Shown: positions 46,403 through 55,225 of the stretch, in pieces
Layout of the letters: every line of letters starts with the position of its first letter
How positions within the stretch are numbered: position 1 is the first letter of the stretch
Assembly: GCF_900142095.1 (NCBI RefSeq)
Contig: NZ_FQZP01000004.1
Coordinates: 1-64,000, forward strand
DNA length: 64,000 nt
Direction: 5' to 3'
DNA from: Thermoclostridium caenicola
Lineage (GTDB): Bacteria > Bacillota > Clostridia > DSM-8532
Notes under the pieces: model-generated
Database searches by the model: none
Told to the model about the DNA's origin: nothing
Seen by the model: the letters and a program-made list of their open reading frames with translations, nothing else
Made by a program: the position numbers and the translations under genes

Positions 46403-47194
46403 TCAGATGTCGATGAACGTGATCTCGGGCCTGGAACCCAGGCGGAACGGAATGAGCACGTTGCCCAGCCCTCTGCTGATATAAACCCTTATGTTGTTTA
46501 TGGTGCAAAACCCTTTCCGGTGGCCCATCCGGCAGGTGGTTTCTTTTCTGAGAATGCGGTATTCCAGGTGGAAGGGCATCCATATCTGGCCGCCATGGAA
46601 ATGGCCGCAAAGCATCAGATCGGTTTTTTCCTCCGATATGTAGAGAGCTGCCTCCGGGTTGTGGGATACTGTCAACCGGAAGTCTGCCGTTTCCCGGCAA
46701 CTGAAGGCCGCGTCATAATCCCTTGAACCATGTCTGAAATCGTCCAGTCCCGATATGGCAACCGAGATGCCGTCCTTTTCAAAGACCGCGCACTGGTTGA
46801 TCAGCACATGGACGCCCAGGTTCCTGAGATTGAACAGGAGGCGCTCCCTTGCCGTGGGGTCCTTGAAAAAGCATTTATAATCGTGGTTGCCCAGGATCAG
46901 ATACACAGGGATGTCCAGTTCCAGGCTCTTCAGCCATTCCAGGAACCTGTCCAGGTGAGAAGGCTTGTCCATCAGGTCTCCGGCAATGATCAGCAGGTCA
47001 GGATGGGCGCTTCGGATAACGCTTTTCAAACGCTTCGGGGAGACCCGTAATAGGCGGATATGAATATCGGACAGCAGCGCAACGCGCAGCCCCAATCGGG
47101 AATCGTCAATTTTCAGGTATTCCGGTTTCAGCCGGCCCGCTTCGATGAACATCAGCAAAAAAAAGAGCAAAACAGCAAAAACATAAACCAGCAT
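46403..47194 (-). CDS. Membrane-anchored calcineurin-like metallophosphoesterase
   Basis: A 263-residue protein. ATG 47194 is preferred because AGGGTG lies six bases upstream; GTG 47203 would overlap its SD. One N-terminal hydrophobic helix (about 2-20) anchors it. Dimetal motifs are in order: LLSDIHI (D-x-H), IIAGDLMD (GD), LILGNHDY (GNHD), VSHNPE (H) and MLCGHFHGGQ (GHxH). It resembles YkuE/YaeI-type phosphoesterases, which act on UDP-sugars or lipid-linked substrates at the membrane. The substrate is unknown. Divergent from deoB. Confidence 0.9.
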   Translation of the reverse strand: MLVYVFAVLLFFLLMFIEAGRLKPEYLKIDDSRLGLRVALLSDIHIRLLRVSPKRLKSVIRSAHPDLLIIAGDLMDKPSHLDRFLEWLKSLELDIPVYLILGNHDYKCFFKDPTARERLLFNLRNLGVHVLINQCAVFEKDGISVAISGLDDFRHGSRDYDAAFSCRETADFRLTVSHNPEAALYISEEKTDLMLCGHFHGGQIWMPFHLEYRILRKETTCRMGHRKGFCTINNIRVYISRGLGNVLIPFRLGSRPEITFIDI

Positions 47195-47236
47195 CGCATT
47201 CACCCTATGCTAACAAGCTTAACACAGTTAGGCCCG

Positions 47237-47250
47237 CCCAACAAGTTGGG
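47237..47250. promoter_or_regulatory. Inverted repeat next to the deoB -10 region
   Basis: CCCAAC-AA-GTTGGG, perfect 6-bp arms, ends two bases before TATAAT (47253-47258). No -35 is clear. The position fits an operator or activator site for deoB-pdp-dacF. Confidence 0.45.
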
Positions 47251-47365
47251 TATATAATAAATGAGTAGCATATACAATATATGATATGTCGGATAACCGG
47301 GCGGCTGCGGTTCTATGCCGGCGCCCGATGTTTTGCTCCGTTTCGGAGATGAATTGGAGGTTAAG

Positions 47366-48544
47366 ATGAAACGCGCGATTATTATTGTATTGGACAGTGT
47401 TGGCATAGGCGAACAGCCGGACGCCGGACTGTACGGGGATGAAGGAAGCAATACCCTGGGGCATATCTGCCTGCAGCTGAAAGACCAGCCCTGGTTCAGT
47501 CTGGCCAACATGGAACGGCTGGGACTGGGACATATTGACGGGGTGGATTACCTGGACAAAACCCGGGAACCCATAGGCGCCTTTGGCAGACTTCTGGAAC
47601 TGTCCAAGGGCAAGGATACCACCACGGGGCATTGGGAGATTGCCGGCATCGTCATGGACAAGGCCTTTCCGGTGTACCCCAACGGGTTTCCGCCCGAGAT
47701 CATTCAGGCCTTTGAAGAGGCCATCGGACGCAAGACGCTGGGCAATTACCCTGCATCGGGCACCCAAATCATTGATGAGCTGGGCGAAGAGCACATGAGG
47801 ACCGGGTATCCCATCGTCTACACCTCGGCGGACAGCGTCTTCCAGATAGCGGCCCATGAAGAGGTCATCCCGTTGGAACTGCTCTACGAGATGTGTGAGA
47901 AAGCCAGGCGGATCCTGACAGGGGATCACGCGGTAGGCCGGGTTATCGCAAGGCCCTTCGTGGGAGAGCCGGGAACCTTCAGGCGTACCGCAAACCGCAA
48001 GGATTTCTCGCTGGATCCCATCCGGAAAACCGTTCTGGACTATGCGGCGGAAAAGGGTTACCAGGTTCGGGCCGTGGGCAAGATTGAGGACATCTTCAAC
48101 GGCCGGGGCATCACCCATGCGGTCCACACCCACAGCAACATGGACGGCGTAGACCGTACCCTTGAATGGCTGAAGGAAGACTTTGAAGGGATCCTGTTTA
48201 CGAACCTGGTGGACTTCGACATGCTGTACGGCCACCGGAACAATGTGGAAGGCTATGGCAGGGCCCTGGTGGAGTTTGACGCAAGGCTTCCTGAGATAAT
48301 CAACGCCATGAAAGACGACGATATCCTGTTTATCACGGCAGACCACGGCTGCGATCCGGAAACCGAAAGTACCGACCACTCCAGGGAATACACGCCCGTT
48401 CTTGTGTACGGCAGGAAGGTCAGGGCAGGGGTCAACCTGGGTACCCGTAAAGGTTTTTCAAATATCGCGGCGACCATTGCCGATTACCTGGGCCTTTCCA
48501 CGGACATTGCCGGAGAGAGCTTTCTGGGAGAGATCCTGAAATAA
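47366..48544 (+). CDS. deoB: Phosphopentomutase
   Basis: A 392-residue Mn2+ enzyme that interconverts ribose (or deoxyribose) 1- and 5-phosphates. ATG 47366 is chosen since GGAGG lies five bases upstream; it begins [21 protein letters not shown]. The alkaline-phosphatase-superfamily metal sites are seen in [14 protein letters not shown] (phosphothreonine loop), [21 protein letters not shown]. It feeds pentose from pdp to glycolysis, with deoC taking the deoxy form. In B. subtilis drm heads the operon drm-pupG-dacF-spoIIA; here the order is deoB-pdp-dacF. Confidence 0.95.
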   Translation: MKRAIIIVLDSVGIGEQPDAGLYGDEGSNTLGHICLQLKDQPWFSLANMERLGLGHIDGVDYLDKTREPIGAFGRLLELSKGKDTTTGHWEIAGIVMDKAFPVYPNGFPPEIIQAFEEAIGRKTLGNYPASGTQIIDELGEEHMRTGYPIVYTSADSVFQIAAHEEVIPLELLYEMCEKARRILTGDHAVGRVIARPFVGEPGTFRRTANRKDFSLDPIRKTVLDYAAEKGYQVRAVGKIEDIFNGRGITHAVHTHSNMDGVDRTLEWLKEDFEGILFTNLVDFDMLYGHRNNVEGYGRALVEFDARLPEIINAMKDDDILFITADHGCDPETESTDHSREYTPVLVYGRKVRAGVNLGTRKGFSNIAATIADYLGLSTDIAGESFLGEILK

Positions 48545-48573
48545 TGGCAAGATAAAAGGAATCGAGGGTCGTT

Positions 48574-49878
48574 ATGATGAGAATGGTGGATATCATTGCC
48601 AAAAAGCGGGATGGCGGAAAGCTTTCCAGGGAGGAAATCGAGTTCTTCATCAAGGGCTATACCGAAGGCAGCATCCCCGATTATCAGGCCTCGGCCCTGC
48701 TGATGGCCATCTGCCTGAAAGGCATGGACATGGAGGAGGCTACCCACCTCACCATGGCCATGGTAGCATCGGGCGATCAAATCGATCTTTCCGCCATCGA
48801 AGGGATCAAGGTGGACAAACACAGCACAGGCGGTGTGGGGGATAAAACGACGCTGGTCTTGGGCCCCATTGTGGCTGCCTGCGGCGTCAAGGTGGCCAAG
48901 ATGAGCGGCCGCGGACTGGGCCATACGGGAGGCACCATAGACAAGCTGGAATCCATACCGGGTTTCAATACGCAGCTGACCCGAGAAGAGTTTATCCGGG
49001 CGGTGAAGGAGACCGGGATCGCGGTTGCCGGACAGACCGGAAATCTTGTGCCGGCCGATAAAAAGCTGTATGCCCTCCGGGATGTGACCGGCACCGTCAG
49101 GAGCCTTGCCCTCATATCCTCCAGCATCATGAGTAAGAAGCTGGCCGCCGGTTCGGATGTCATCGTGCTGGATGTGAAAACCGGAAGCGGCGCCTTCATG
49201 AAGACTGTTGAAGAAGCGCGGGAACTGGCGGAGGCCATGGTGAGCATTGGTACCCGGGCCGGAAAAAAGGTGGCGGCCGTCATCACCGACATGGATCGCC
49301 CCCTCGGCTATGCGGTTGGCAATGCCCTGGAGGTCAGGGAGGCCATTGACGTCCTGAAGGGCAAAGGCCCGGAAGATGTGCGGGAGGTTTGTCTGACGCT
49401 GGCTGCCAAGATGCTGGAACTGGCCGGGAAGGGGAGCTTCGGGCATTGCAGGGAACTGGCGGCCCAGGCCATCGCAAGTGGCGCGGCCCTTCGCAAACTG
49501 GAACAGATGATAAGGGCCCAGGGCGGGCTGGCGGATGTGGTCAGGGATCCTGCCCTTCTGCCCAAGGCGGCTCATGTGAAGGCATACCGGGCCAAACGCG
49601 GTGGTTATATCACCGGCATCCAGTCCGAACGCCTGGGAATCGCCGCCATGATGCTGGGAGCCGGACGGGCTACCAAGGAGAGCACCATCGATCCGGCCGC
49701 GGGGATCGTCCTCCTGAAAAAGCCCGGGGACAGCGTCAAGGAGGGAGATGCGCTCATGGAACTGCATGCCAATGACGAGACCCTCTTTGAATCCGCCCTT
49801 GCCGAGCTGGACATTGCGGTTGCCATCGGCGATAACGTGCCCGAGCCCGCCCCGCTCGTCATCGATTTTGTTCCGTAA
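48574..49878 (+). CDS. pdp: Pyrimidine-nucleoside phosphorylase
   Basis: A 434-residue phosphorylase that splits uridine, thymidine or deoxyuridine with phosphate. The signature KVDKHSTGGVGDKTTLVLGP (about 79-98) and the phosphate/sugar contacts in GTVRSLALISSSIMSKKLA are present; GAFMKT carries the lysine. Length is typical (433). It uses a broad pyrimidine form by family rule, not thymidine-only, from the length and signature. It follows deoB by 29 bp with GAGGG as SD, so it is co-transcribed and gives ribose 1-phosphate to DeoB. Confidence 0.94.
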   Translation: MMRMVDIIAKKRDGGKLSREEIEFFIKGYTEGSIPDYQASALLMAICLKGMDMEEATHLTMAMVASGDQIDLSAIEGIKVDKHSTGGVGDKTTLVLGPIVAACGVKVAKMSGRGLGHTGGTIDKLESIPGFNTQLTREEFIRAVKETGIAVAGQTGNLVPADKKLYALRDVTGTVRSLALISSSIMSKKLAAGSDVIVLDVKTGSGAFMKTVEEARELAEAMVSIGTRAGKKVAAVITDMDRPLGYAVGNALEVREAIDVLKGKGPEDVREVCLTLAAKMLELAGKGSFGHCRELAAQAIASGAALRKLEQMIRAQGGLADVVRDPALLPKAAHVKAYRAKRGGYITGIQSERLGIAAMMLGAGRATKESTIDPAAGIVLLKKPGDSVKEGDALMELHANDETLFESALAELDIAVAIGDNVPEPAPLVIDFVP

Positions 49879-49952
49879 GCCCAGCTTTCTTCGAATAACG
49901 CGAATAAGCCTGCATATAGTTTTTATGGAAAAGTCTATGGAGTGATGGTTCC

Positions 49953-51485
49953 ATGAAAGCTAAATGCAGGTTTTTTGTTGCTCTGCTGTTGATATTCTGT
50001 ATGCTGACCACTGTGACGGCGGCAGACAGCAACACTGCTGAAGCCACTGGGACGGAAATGGAAGAAACCTCGGCAGCCGATGTCAACCCGAATCCCAAGC
50101 CTCAATTCCAGGTCAATGCCAAATCAGCCATACTCATCGAGGCTCAGACGGGGCAAACGGTATTTGCCATGAATGAGCATGAAAAACTTCCCATTGCCAG
50201 CATTACCAAGATCATGACCATGCTTCTGGTGATGGAGGCAGTGGACAGCGGCAAACTGAGCCTGAAAGATATGGTGACCATCTCGGCCAATGCCTGCAGG
50301 ATGGGCGGATCACAGGTCTACCTGGAGGAAGGCGAGGTATTTACGGTGGAGGAACTTTTAAAGGCTGTTGCAGTGCATTCGGCCAACGATGCCTCGGTGG
50401 CTCTTGCCGAAAAGGTATCGGGAAGCGAGGAAGCCTTTGTCCACCTGATGAACGAAAAAGCCAAGGAACTGAAGATGAACAATACCAATTTCCTGGACGC
50501 TACGGGCCTGACCGACGAAGGGCATTACAGCACCGCCTATGACGTGGCCATCATGTCCAGGGAGCTTTTGACAAAGCATCCGAAGATCATCAATTATACG
50601 ACCATCTGGCACGACACCTTCCGGGACGGCAAGTTTGACCTGGACAACACCAACAAGCTGGTGAAACGCTACAGCGGTATCACCGGCCTGAAGACGGGCT
50701 TTACCAGCAAGGCCGGATTCTGCCTGGCAGCCTCGGCGGAAAGGGACGGCACCCAGTTCATCTCGGTGGTGCTGGGTTCCGAGAGCAACGAGATGCGGTT
50801 TTCGGAATCGGCAAAACTCCTGGACTTTGGCTTTGCCAACTGGGAAGCGGCTAAAATAGAGAAGAAGGGCCTGCCTGCCGGAAGCATCCCGGTCAAAAAA
50901 GGAGAGATCTCGCAGGTTCCGCTTGAATACGGAGACAACGCGGTGATCCTGGTGAAAAAGGGGAAGAAGTCCCAACTGGTTGAAAATGCCGTGATACCGG
51001 AGCATATCACCGCTCCCGTAACCCGCGGCCAGGTGGTGGGGGTTCTCAACGTGGAACTGGACGGGAACCGGATGGCATCCATCCCCATCGTGGCGGCCGG
51101 GGACTCAAGGCGCTGCAGCTTCGGCCTGATGATCAGCATGCTGGCAAAACGTTGGGCGGGCTTGTTCTGCTCCTGTCCGGAAGAGGCCATCATCCCTGAA
51201 AACGTCCAGCCGTCCGCCAATCCGCCGGCTCCCGAGAACACATCGCCTCCGGACAACACCTCTGCTCCCGGAAAGAAATCCATGACCGGGGATGAGGATG
51301 TTTTTGAGGAACACGGGACACCTGAAGACATCTCCTCTCTGGAAGATGACCACGGCTACGGTGAAGGCGTGGTGGGCCAGGATGGGTTTGAGGCCGGGGA
51401 GAGCTCCATATTCGAGGAGCCGGTTATAGAGGAAAGCCCGCTTTTGGAGGAAAGCTCCGGCCTGGCCGAGGATCCGCTGGAATAA
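49953..51485 (+). CDS. dacF: D-alanyl-D-alanine carboxypeptidase (DacF-like) with a long acidic tail
   Basis: A 510-residue penicillin-binding protein. Signal peptide about 1-24. The S11 peptidase domain has SxxK in PIASITKIM (about 81-89), SxN in HSANDAS (about 140-146), and KTG in GLKTGFTSKAG (about 245-255). A PBP5-type C-terminal beta domain covers about 290-380. After residue about 405 comes an unusual tail of 100 residues, first Pro/Ser/Asn-rich, then highly acidic (many Glu/Asp). DacF trims peptidoglycan stem peptides during spore cortex formation; typical DacF ends near residue 390. Tail function unknown. It follows deoB-pdp, the position of B. subtilis dacF; spoIIA genes do not follow. 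Confidence 0.92.
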   Translation: MKAKCRFFVALLLIFCMLTTVTAADSNTAEATGTEMEETSAADVNPNPKPQFQVNAKSAILIEAQTGQTVFAMNEHEKLPIASITKIMTMLLVMEAVDSGKLSLKDMVTISANACRMGGSQVYLEEGEVFTVEELLKAVAVHSANDASVALAEKVSGSEEAFVHLMNEKAKELKMNNTNFLDATGLTDEGHYSTAYDVAIMSRELLTKHPKIINYTTIWHDTFRDGKFDLDNTNKLVKRYSGITGLKTGFTSKAGFCLAASAERDGTQFISVVLGSESNEMRFSESAKLLDFGFANWEAAKIEKKGLPAGSIPVKKGEISQVPLEYGDNAVILVKKGKKSQLVENAVIPEHITAPVTRGQVVGVLNVELDGNRMASIPIVAAGDSRRCSFGLMISMLAKRWAGLFCSCPEEAIIPENVQPSANPPAPENTSPPDNTSAPGKKSMTGDEDVFEEHGTPEDISSLEDDHGYGEGVVGQDGFEAGESSIFEEPVIEESPLLEESSGLAEDPLE

Positions 51486-51528
51486 AATGGCGGATGGATG
51501 GAAACCGAACCTGTTTTCACAAATCAGC

Positions 51529-51572
51529 AACCCGGGGATTCAACACCCATATCCCCGGGTTGTTTCGTTTTA
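51529..51572. terminator. dacF terminator (convergent junction)
   Basis: AACCCGGGGAT / ATCCCCGGGTT, 11-bp perfect stem, then GTTTCGTTTT on the + strand. Confidence 0.85.
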
Positions 51573-51601
51573 CCTGTATGGCCGGGCTGCCGGAAATGCG
51601 C

Positions 51602-52693
51602 CTATTGCCGGGAAGCCGAAAAGTAGTCGATAAGCCCCTGGACAATGCCCGATACCATCCTGTCCTGGTATTCGGGGCTGTTGAGCAGCCTGTCTTCTTC
51701 AGGGTTTGTCATGAATCCCATCTCGATGAGGATGACGGGTCTGGTGGTCCAGTTGAAGCCGGTCAGGTCATCCCGCCTGACGATGCCCCTGGGCTTTGCG
51801 CCGGTGGCCTGAACCACGGCGTCATGGATGTATTGAGCGGCGGATTTGCTTTTTGCAAGAAGCGTCTCGTCGCTGATATAGCGGCTTCCGGGATAGAGGA
51901 CCGATACGCCGTGCACGTTGGGATTGTCGGAGCCGTCGGCATGGATGCGTATGACCAGGTCCGAACCGGCCTCGTTGCCTATCCGGGCCCGCTCGATGTT
52001 GCCCAGGTTTTCCTCGTTGCTTTCCCTGGTCATCACCACGATGCATCCCCGGGCTTCCAGGGCTGTCCTGAGCCTTGATGCAACCTCCATATTGAGCATG
52101 TACTCAGGGATTTTGGTGGATACTCCGGTGGTTCCGTAGGCGTAACCGGGCTTGGTCTCGTTGCTGCCGGGCGCGATTTTTTCATAGGGGATGGAAACGC
52201 CAGGTTTGCCGTGCCCGGGATCGATGCATATGATTTTGCCTTTCAATGCGCTCTCCGGGTCTGAAAACGGATCGGCCGCACCGGTATCCGGACGGCTTTC
52301 TTCGCCGGAAGCCTGCTCGGCGCCGTTCTCACCTGCGGGCTCTTTCTGCTGGTTGCCTCCTGCATTTTCCGGCCCGTCGGGCGGCAAAGGTTTCAAGACC
52401 TTGTCGGCCTTATCCGAATGGTTTTCACCGTCATCCCGGCCGGGTTCCGGGGTAGCGCTGCCGTCCGGCTGCCCCGTGGGTTCGTCACCATTGGGTTCCG
52501 GGGAAACCGATTCATCCCATTTGCCTTCATGGGCCGGCGTCAGGACAGGGGACGGACCGGGAGCCTGGCTTTCGGCGGTTTCTTCAGGGGAGGTGCCTGA
52601 GCCCGTGCCGGTTCCCCGGAAACCGCAGGCGCTTAACAGCAATACAATGGCGCAGATACACAGGATCAGTTTTTTTATGGTATTTAACCTCAT
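51602..52693 (-). CDS. Lipoprotein N-acetylmuramoyl-L-alanine amidase (Amidase_3)
   Basis: A 363-residue lipoprotein. The lipobox is LLLSAC (Cys about residue 23). Residues about 25-145 are low-complexity linker rich in Pro, Gly, Glu and Asp. The catalytic domain (about 152-360) has the zinc ligands IDPGHG (His), Glu in the MNMEVASRL region, and IRIHADGS (His), and the catalytic Glu in VILIEMGFMTNPEED. It cleaves the bond between MurNAc and L-Ala. AAGGAG lies eight bases before its ATG, which overlaps the stop of the upstream GNAT gene (ATGA). It is the last gene of the leftward operon and is convergent with dacF. Confidence 0.93.
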   Translation of the reverse strand: MRLNTIKKLILCICAIVLLLSACGFRGTGTGSGTSPEETAESQAPGPSPVLTPAHEGKWDESVSPEPNGDEPTGQPDGSATPEPGRDDGENHSDKADKVLKPLPPDGPENAGGNQQKEPAGENGAEQASGEESRPDTGAADPFSDPESALKGKIICIDPGHGKPGVSIPYEKIAPGSNETKPGYAYGTTGVSTKIPEYMLNMEVASRLRTALEARGCIVVMTRESNEENLGNIERARIGNEAGSDLVIRIHADGSDNPNVHGVSVLYPGSRYISDETLLAKSKSAAQYIHDAVVQATGAKPRGIVRRDDLTGFNWTTRPVILIEMGFMTNPEEDRLLNSPEYQDRMVSGIVQGLIDYFSASRQ

Positions 52694-53496
52694 GGCGCTG
52701 CTCCTTCTGAAGGTTCCATCCGGATACCCCAGGTGTCATAAGGGCCTTTCAGGCGGTAGCCCAGTTTTTCGGCCAGTTTGACCGATGCCATGTTGGCTGC
52801 GTCCCAATGCGGGAAAAGGCCCCTTTTAAGGCATTCCAGGATGAGGGCTGCGGCGCAGGCTGCCGCAAGGCCCTTGCGCTGATGGTCCTCCCGGGTGTCG
52901 ATCTGGATCTCGATACCGTCGTCGTACAGGGCATAGGAGGAGGCACCTGCCACCACCTGGCCGTTATGGATGACACAGAAGCCTAAGCCTCTCTTTGCGT
53001 AATCTTCGGACGATGCAAACTGGGAACAGAGATCCCTGGACCAGGCATGCTTGATGATCTCCCCATACCATCGCGCATCAATGGGCTCAATGGCATACCC
53101 TTCGGGAAGGGAGGCCATAAGGCCTGCCAGTTTCTCCCTGTCAAAACCGTCCGCTTCATGGTGAAAGGCATAGCGCTGGAATCTGTAGCAGCGCCCCTTG
53201 AAAAGGTTTTCTATCAGGTGGTCCCATTCCGGTGTTTCGGGGACAAGATACATCTCCCCGGACCGGTACCGGGAAGGCACAACCAGAACCAGTTCCCGGG
53301 CCGCCGGATTGATGGGACGGCCGGCCAGGAAGGCGATATCGCCCACCATGATTTTACCGCAGGTGGGATTTTGGGCGTCATCCGCCCAGGCATGTCCCAT
53401 GTGCCCCTGCAGGCAGGCCTGGATCATGGCATGCTCCATTTTGGAGAATACCGGCGCCAGTACGGCACGTTTATCCCTGTGCATCTCGATGATCAT
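52690..53496 (-). CDS. GNAT family acetyltransferase
   Basis: A 268-residue protein. The N-terminal half (about 1-125) is the non-catalytic extension of the two-domain GNAT group (GNAT_acetyltran-like). The C-terminal half has the acetyl-CoA loop TREDHQRKGLAAACAAALILECLKRGL (Q/R-x-x-G-x-A at about 213-218) and the late WDAANMASVKLAEKLGYRL. The substrate is unknown. It overlaps the amidase gene by 4 bp and follows the Cys-rich gene by about 80 bp. Confidence 0.87.
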   Translation of the reverse strand: MIIEMHRDKRAVLAPVFSKMEHAMIQACLQGHMGHAWADDAQNPTCGKIMVGDIAFLAGRPINPAARELVLVVPSRYRSGEMYLVPETPEWDHLIENLFKGRCYRFQRYAFHHEADGFDREKLAGLMASLPEGYAIEPIDARWYGEIIKHAWSRDLCSQFASSEDYAKRGLGFCVIHNGQVVAGASSYALYDDGIEIQIDTREDHQRKGLAAACAAALILECLKRGLFPHWDAANMASVKLAEKLGYRLKGPYDTWGIRMEPSEGAAP

Positions 53497-53577
53497 TTCT
53501 GAGCTGCCTCCTTGCAGGCGGCCGCCTGTTTTGCTGGGACCGGCAGTTATCCCTGGCGCCCGTCCGGATACGGGGCG

Positions 53578-54099
53578 TCACTCGTAAAACCGCTCCAGGT
53601 CGGCCGCGATATCCTGGTTCTGCCTTGTCAGTATTTCAATGAATTCTACCACGCGCGCATCTTCCACCAAAACTTCAAAGGCCGAGTAAAGCGCATCGAT
53701 GAAGACCGGGGAGATGACATGCCGGTCCGCCCGATACAGGAGCGGGCATACCGCAGCAGCCCGCAGGTCGGGCGCAAAGGCAAGGCACCCCTGCCCGTCA
53801 ATTTGGGGAATAACGGGAAATATCCGGCAGGACAGGGGACGTTTTTTCCTGTCACAGCTGCCCCTACAGACCAGAAGCTTAACGGGGGTTCCGTCGGACA
53901 AACGGATGTGGCTGTCCCTGATGCTGAAATCCTTTTCAACCGCCTGGTACATGGCCTCTTCGCCCGGGAAGAGAAGCATCCCGTCCTGGTCGGAACCCTT
54001 GCAGCAGGCACGGTCGCAAAGCGTCCCGCAGTCAGTCCTGAGGGGCGTGATGCTCTCAAGATGTTTCCATGCTTTCTTATAGATAAACATTGTTTTCAT
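53578..54099 (-). CDS. Cysteine-rich protein (YkgJ-like metal or Fe-S site), unknown function
   Basis: A 173-residue cytosolic protein. Seven cysteines lie in a pattern like zinc/iron-sulfur binding YkgJ proteins: TDCGTLCDRACCKGSD (about 23-38), CRGSCDRKKRPLSCRIFP (about 79-96) and later AAVCPLL. The last group, with RPLSCRIFP, is the most typical of that family. The start (54099) follows the SDR stop by 2 bp without its own clear SD, so translation is coupled. The function is not known. Confidence 0.78.
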   Translation of the reverse strand: MKTMFIYKKAWKHLESITPLRTDCGTLCDRACCKGSDQDGMLLFPGEEAMYQAVEKDFSIRDSHIRLSDGTPVKLLVCRGSCDRKKRPLSCRIFPVIPQIDGQGCLAFAPDLRAAAVCPLLYRADRHVISPVFIDALYSAFEVLVEDARVVEFIEILTRQNQDIAADLERFYE

Positions 54100-54101
54100 G
54101 G

Positions 54102-54944
54102 CTATGCGTAAAGCATGCCCACCAGCTTCTCAACCAGCCGGGAAGGCAAAATTCTCTTCAACAGGAGTATGGCTTTATATCCAAAACCCACGGCGCTCCG
54201 GATGGGCGGATTCTTTCGGAGGATCATGCGGTGGATGACCCTGGCTACGGCTTCGGGCGATGCGCCGTTCTGCTCGTCATGCTCCATCCTGGCCAGGGAC
54301 TTTCTGAACCGGCTGCTGTAGGGGGAATCCTCTCCGGCGGCCTCAGCAATGATACGGCTGGAAGTAAACCCGGTCCGGGTATCCCCCGGTTCCACCAGGC
54401 AAGCCTTGATCCCGAAGGGGGCCACCTCATGCCGGAGGGCTTCCACCAGGGCTTCCAGTGCAAATTTGCTGGCGCTGTACATGGACTGGTAGGGAATGGA
54501 GATGATACCGGCCACCGAGCTGACGACGATGATCCTTCCGTTTCCCTGCTTCCGCATGACGGGCAATACCAGCCTTATCATGCGCAGGGCGCCGAAGAAA
54601 TTGGTGTCAAACTGTTTTTCCGCCTCTTCCATGGCAGTGTCCTCGATGGATCCCGCGATGCCCATGCCGGCGTTGCAGATGAGGACATCAATCCGCCCTT
54701 CCTTTTCCAGTACCGCCTTAACGGCGCTTTCGGCCGATTCATCCGAGGTGACGTCAAGCGGTATCATGGCGATGAAACCGCCCGAGGCGTCTGTCTGCTC
54801 GGGCTGACCGCCATTGACGCCGGAGACCTTCCTGGATGTGCCGTAAACGCGGAAACCTCTTTTCATAAGCCATTGGGCTGTGGCTTTGCCAATTCCGGAG
54901 GAAGCGCCTGTCAAAAGGATTACCTGGTTGCTGCTTTCCCGCAT
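54102..54944 (-). CDS. Short-chain dehydrogenase/reductase
   Basis: A 280-residue NAD(P)-dependent SDR. ATG 54944 gives AAAGGA a nine-base spacing; ATG 54953 would be too close. TGASSGIG (about 12-19) is the cofactor loop, NAG is in ICNAGMG, and the catalytic set is Ser in VVSSVAG and YSASK (about 155-159). After the core, from about residue 245, a hydrophobic/basic tail (VGFGYKAILLLKRILPSRLVEKLVG) could bind membrane, as in 3-ketosphinganine reductases. It is divergent from an alpha-oxoamine synthase 280 bp away, which suggests, but does not prove, that it reduces the 3-keto product. It heads the leftward operon. Confidence 0.9.
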   Translation of the reverse strand: MRESSNQVILLTGASSGIGKATAQWLMKRGFRVYGTSRKVSGVNGGQPEQTDASGGFIAMIPLDVTSDESAESAVKAVLEKEGRIDVLICNAGMGIAGSIEDTAMEEAEKQFDTNFFGALRMIRLVLPVMRKQGNGRIIVVSSVAGIISIPYQSMYSASKFALEALVEALRHEVAPFGIKACLVEPGDTRTGFTSSRIIAEAAGEDSPYSSRFRKSLARMEHDEQNGASPEAVARVIHRMILRKNPPIRSAVGFGYKAILLLKRILPSRLVEKLVGMLYA

Positions 54945-55003
54945 AATTCCCATTCCTTTCTTCCTGCCATAGGGCTTTTTCTGTTGATTATCCGTTGAAG
55001 AAT

Positions 55004-55032
55004 ATTATACAATAACACGTGCCATCTGTCCC
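55004..55032 (-). promoter_or_regulatory. Promoter of the leftward SDR operon
   Basis: Read leftward: GGGACA (55032-55027), 17-nt spacer, TATAAT (55009-55004), 60 bp before ATG 54944. Confidence 0.6.
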
Positions 55033-55225
55033 GAAGGGGAATTGGCCCGGCAATATCCATAACCTTAGCCGGTGCTTTCACAAGGCGCTGTATTTCTTGC
55101 AAGGTGTCGGCTTGAAAAATCTAGTGGATATTTTACGGTTTTATGATACAATGGGATTGGCATATCTATCTGGTAATAGTACTTGGTCATATATTGCACA
55201 GAATCATCGACAAGGAGATGTTACG

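Noticed and set aside
47253-47258. Complete sigma-A promoter for deoB
   Set aside because: TATAAT is clear but no -35 lies at 16-18 bp; only the adjacent inverted repeat is reported.
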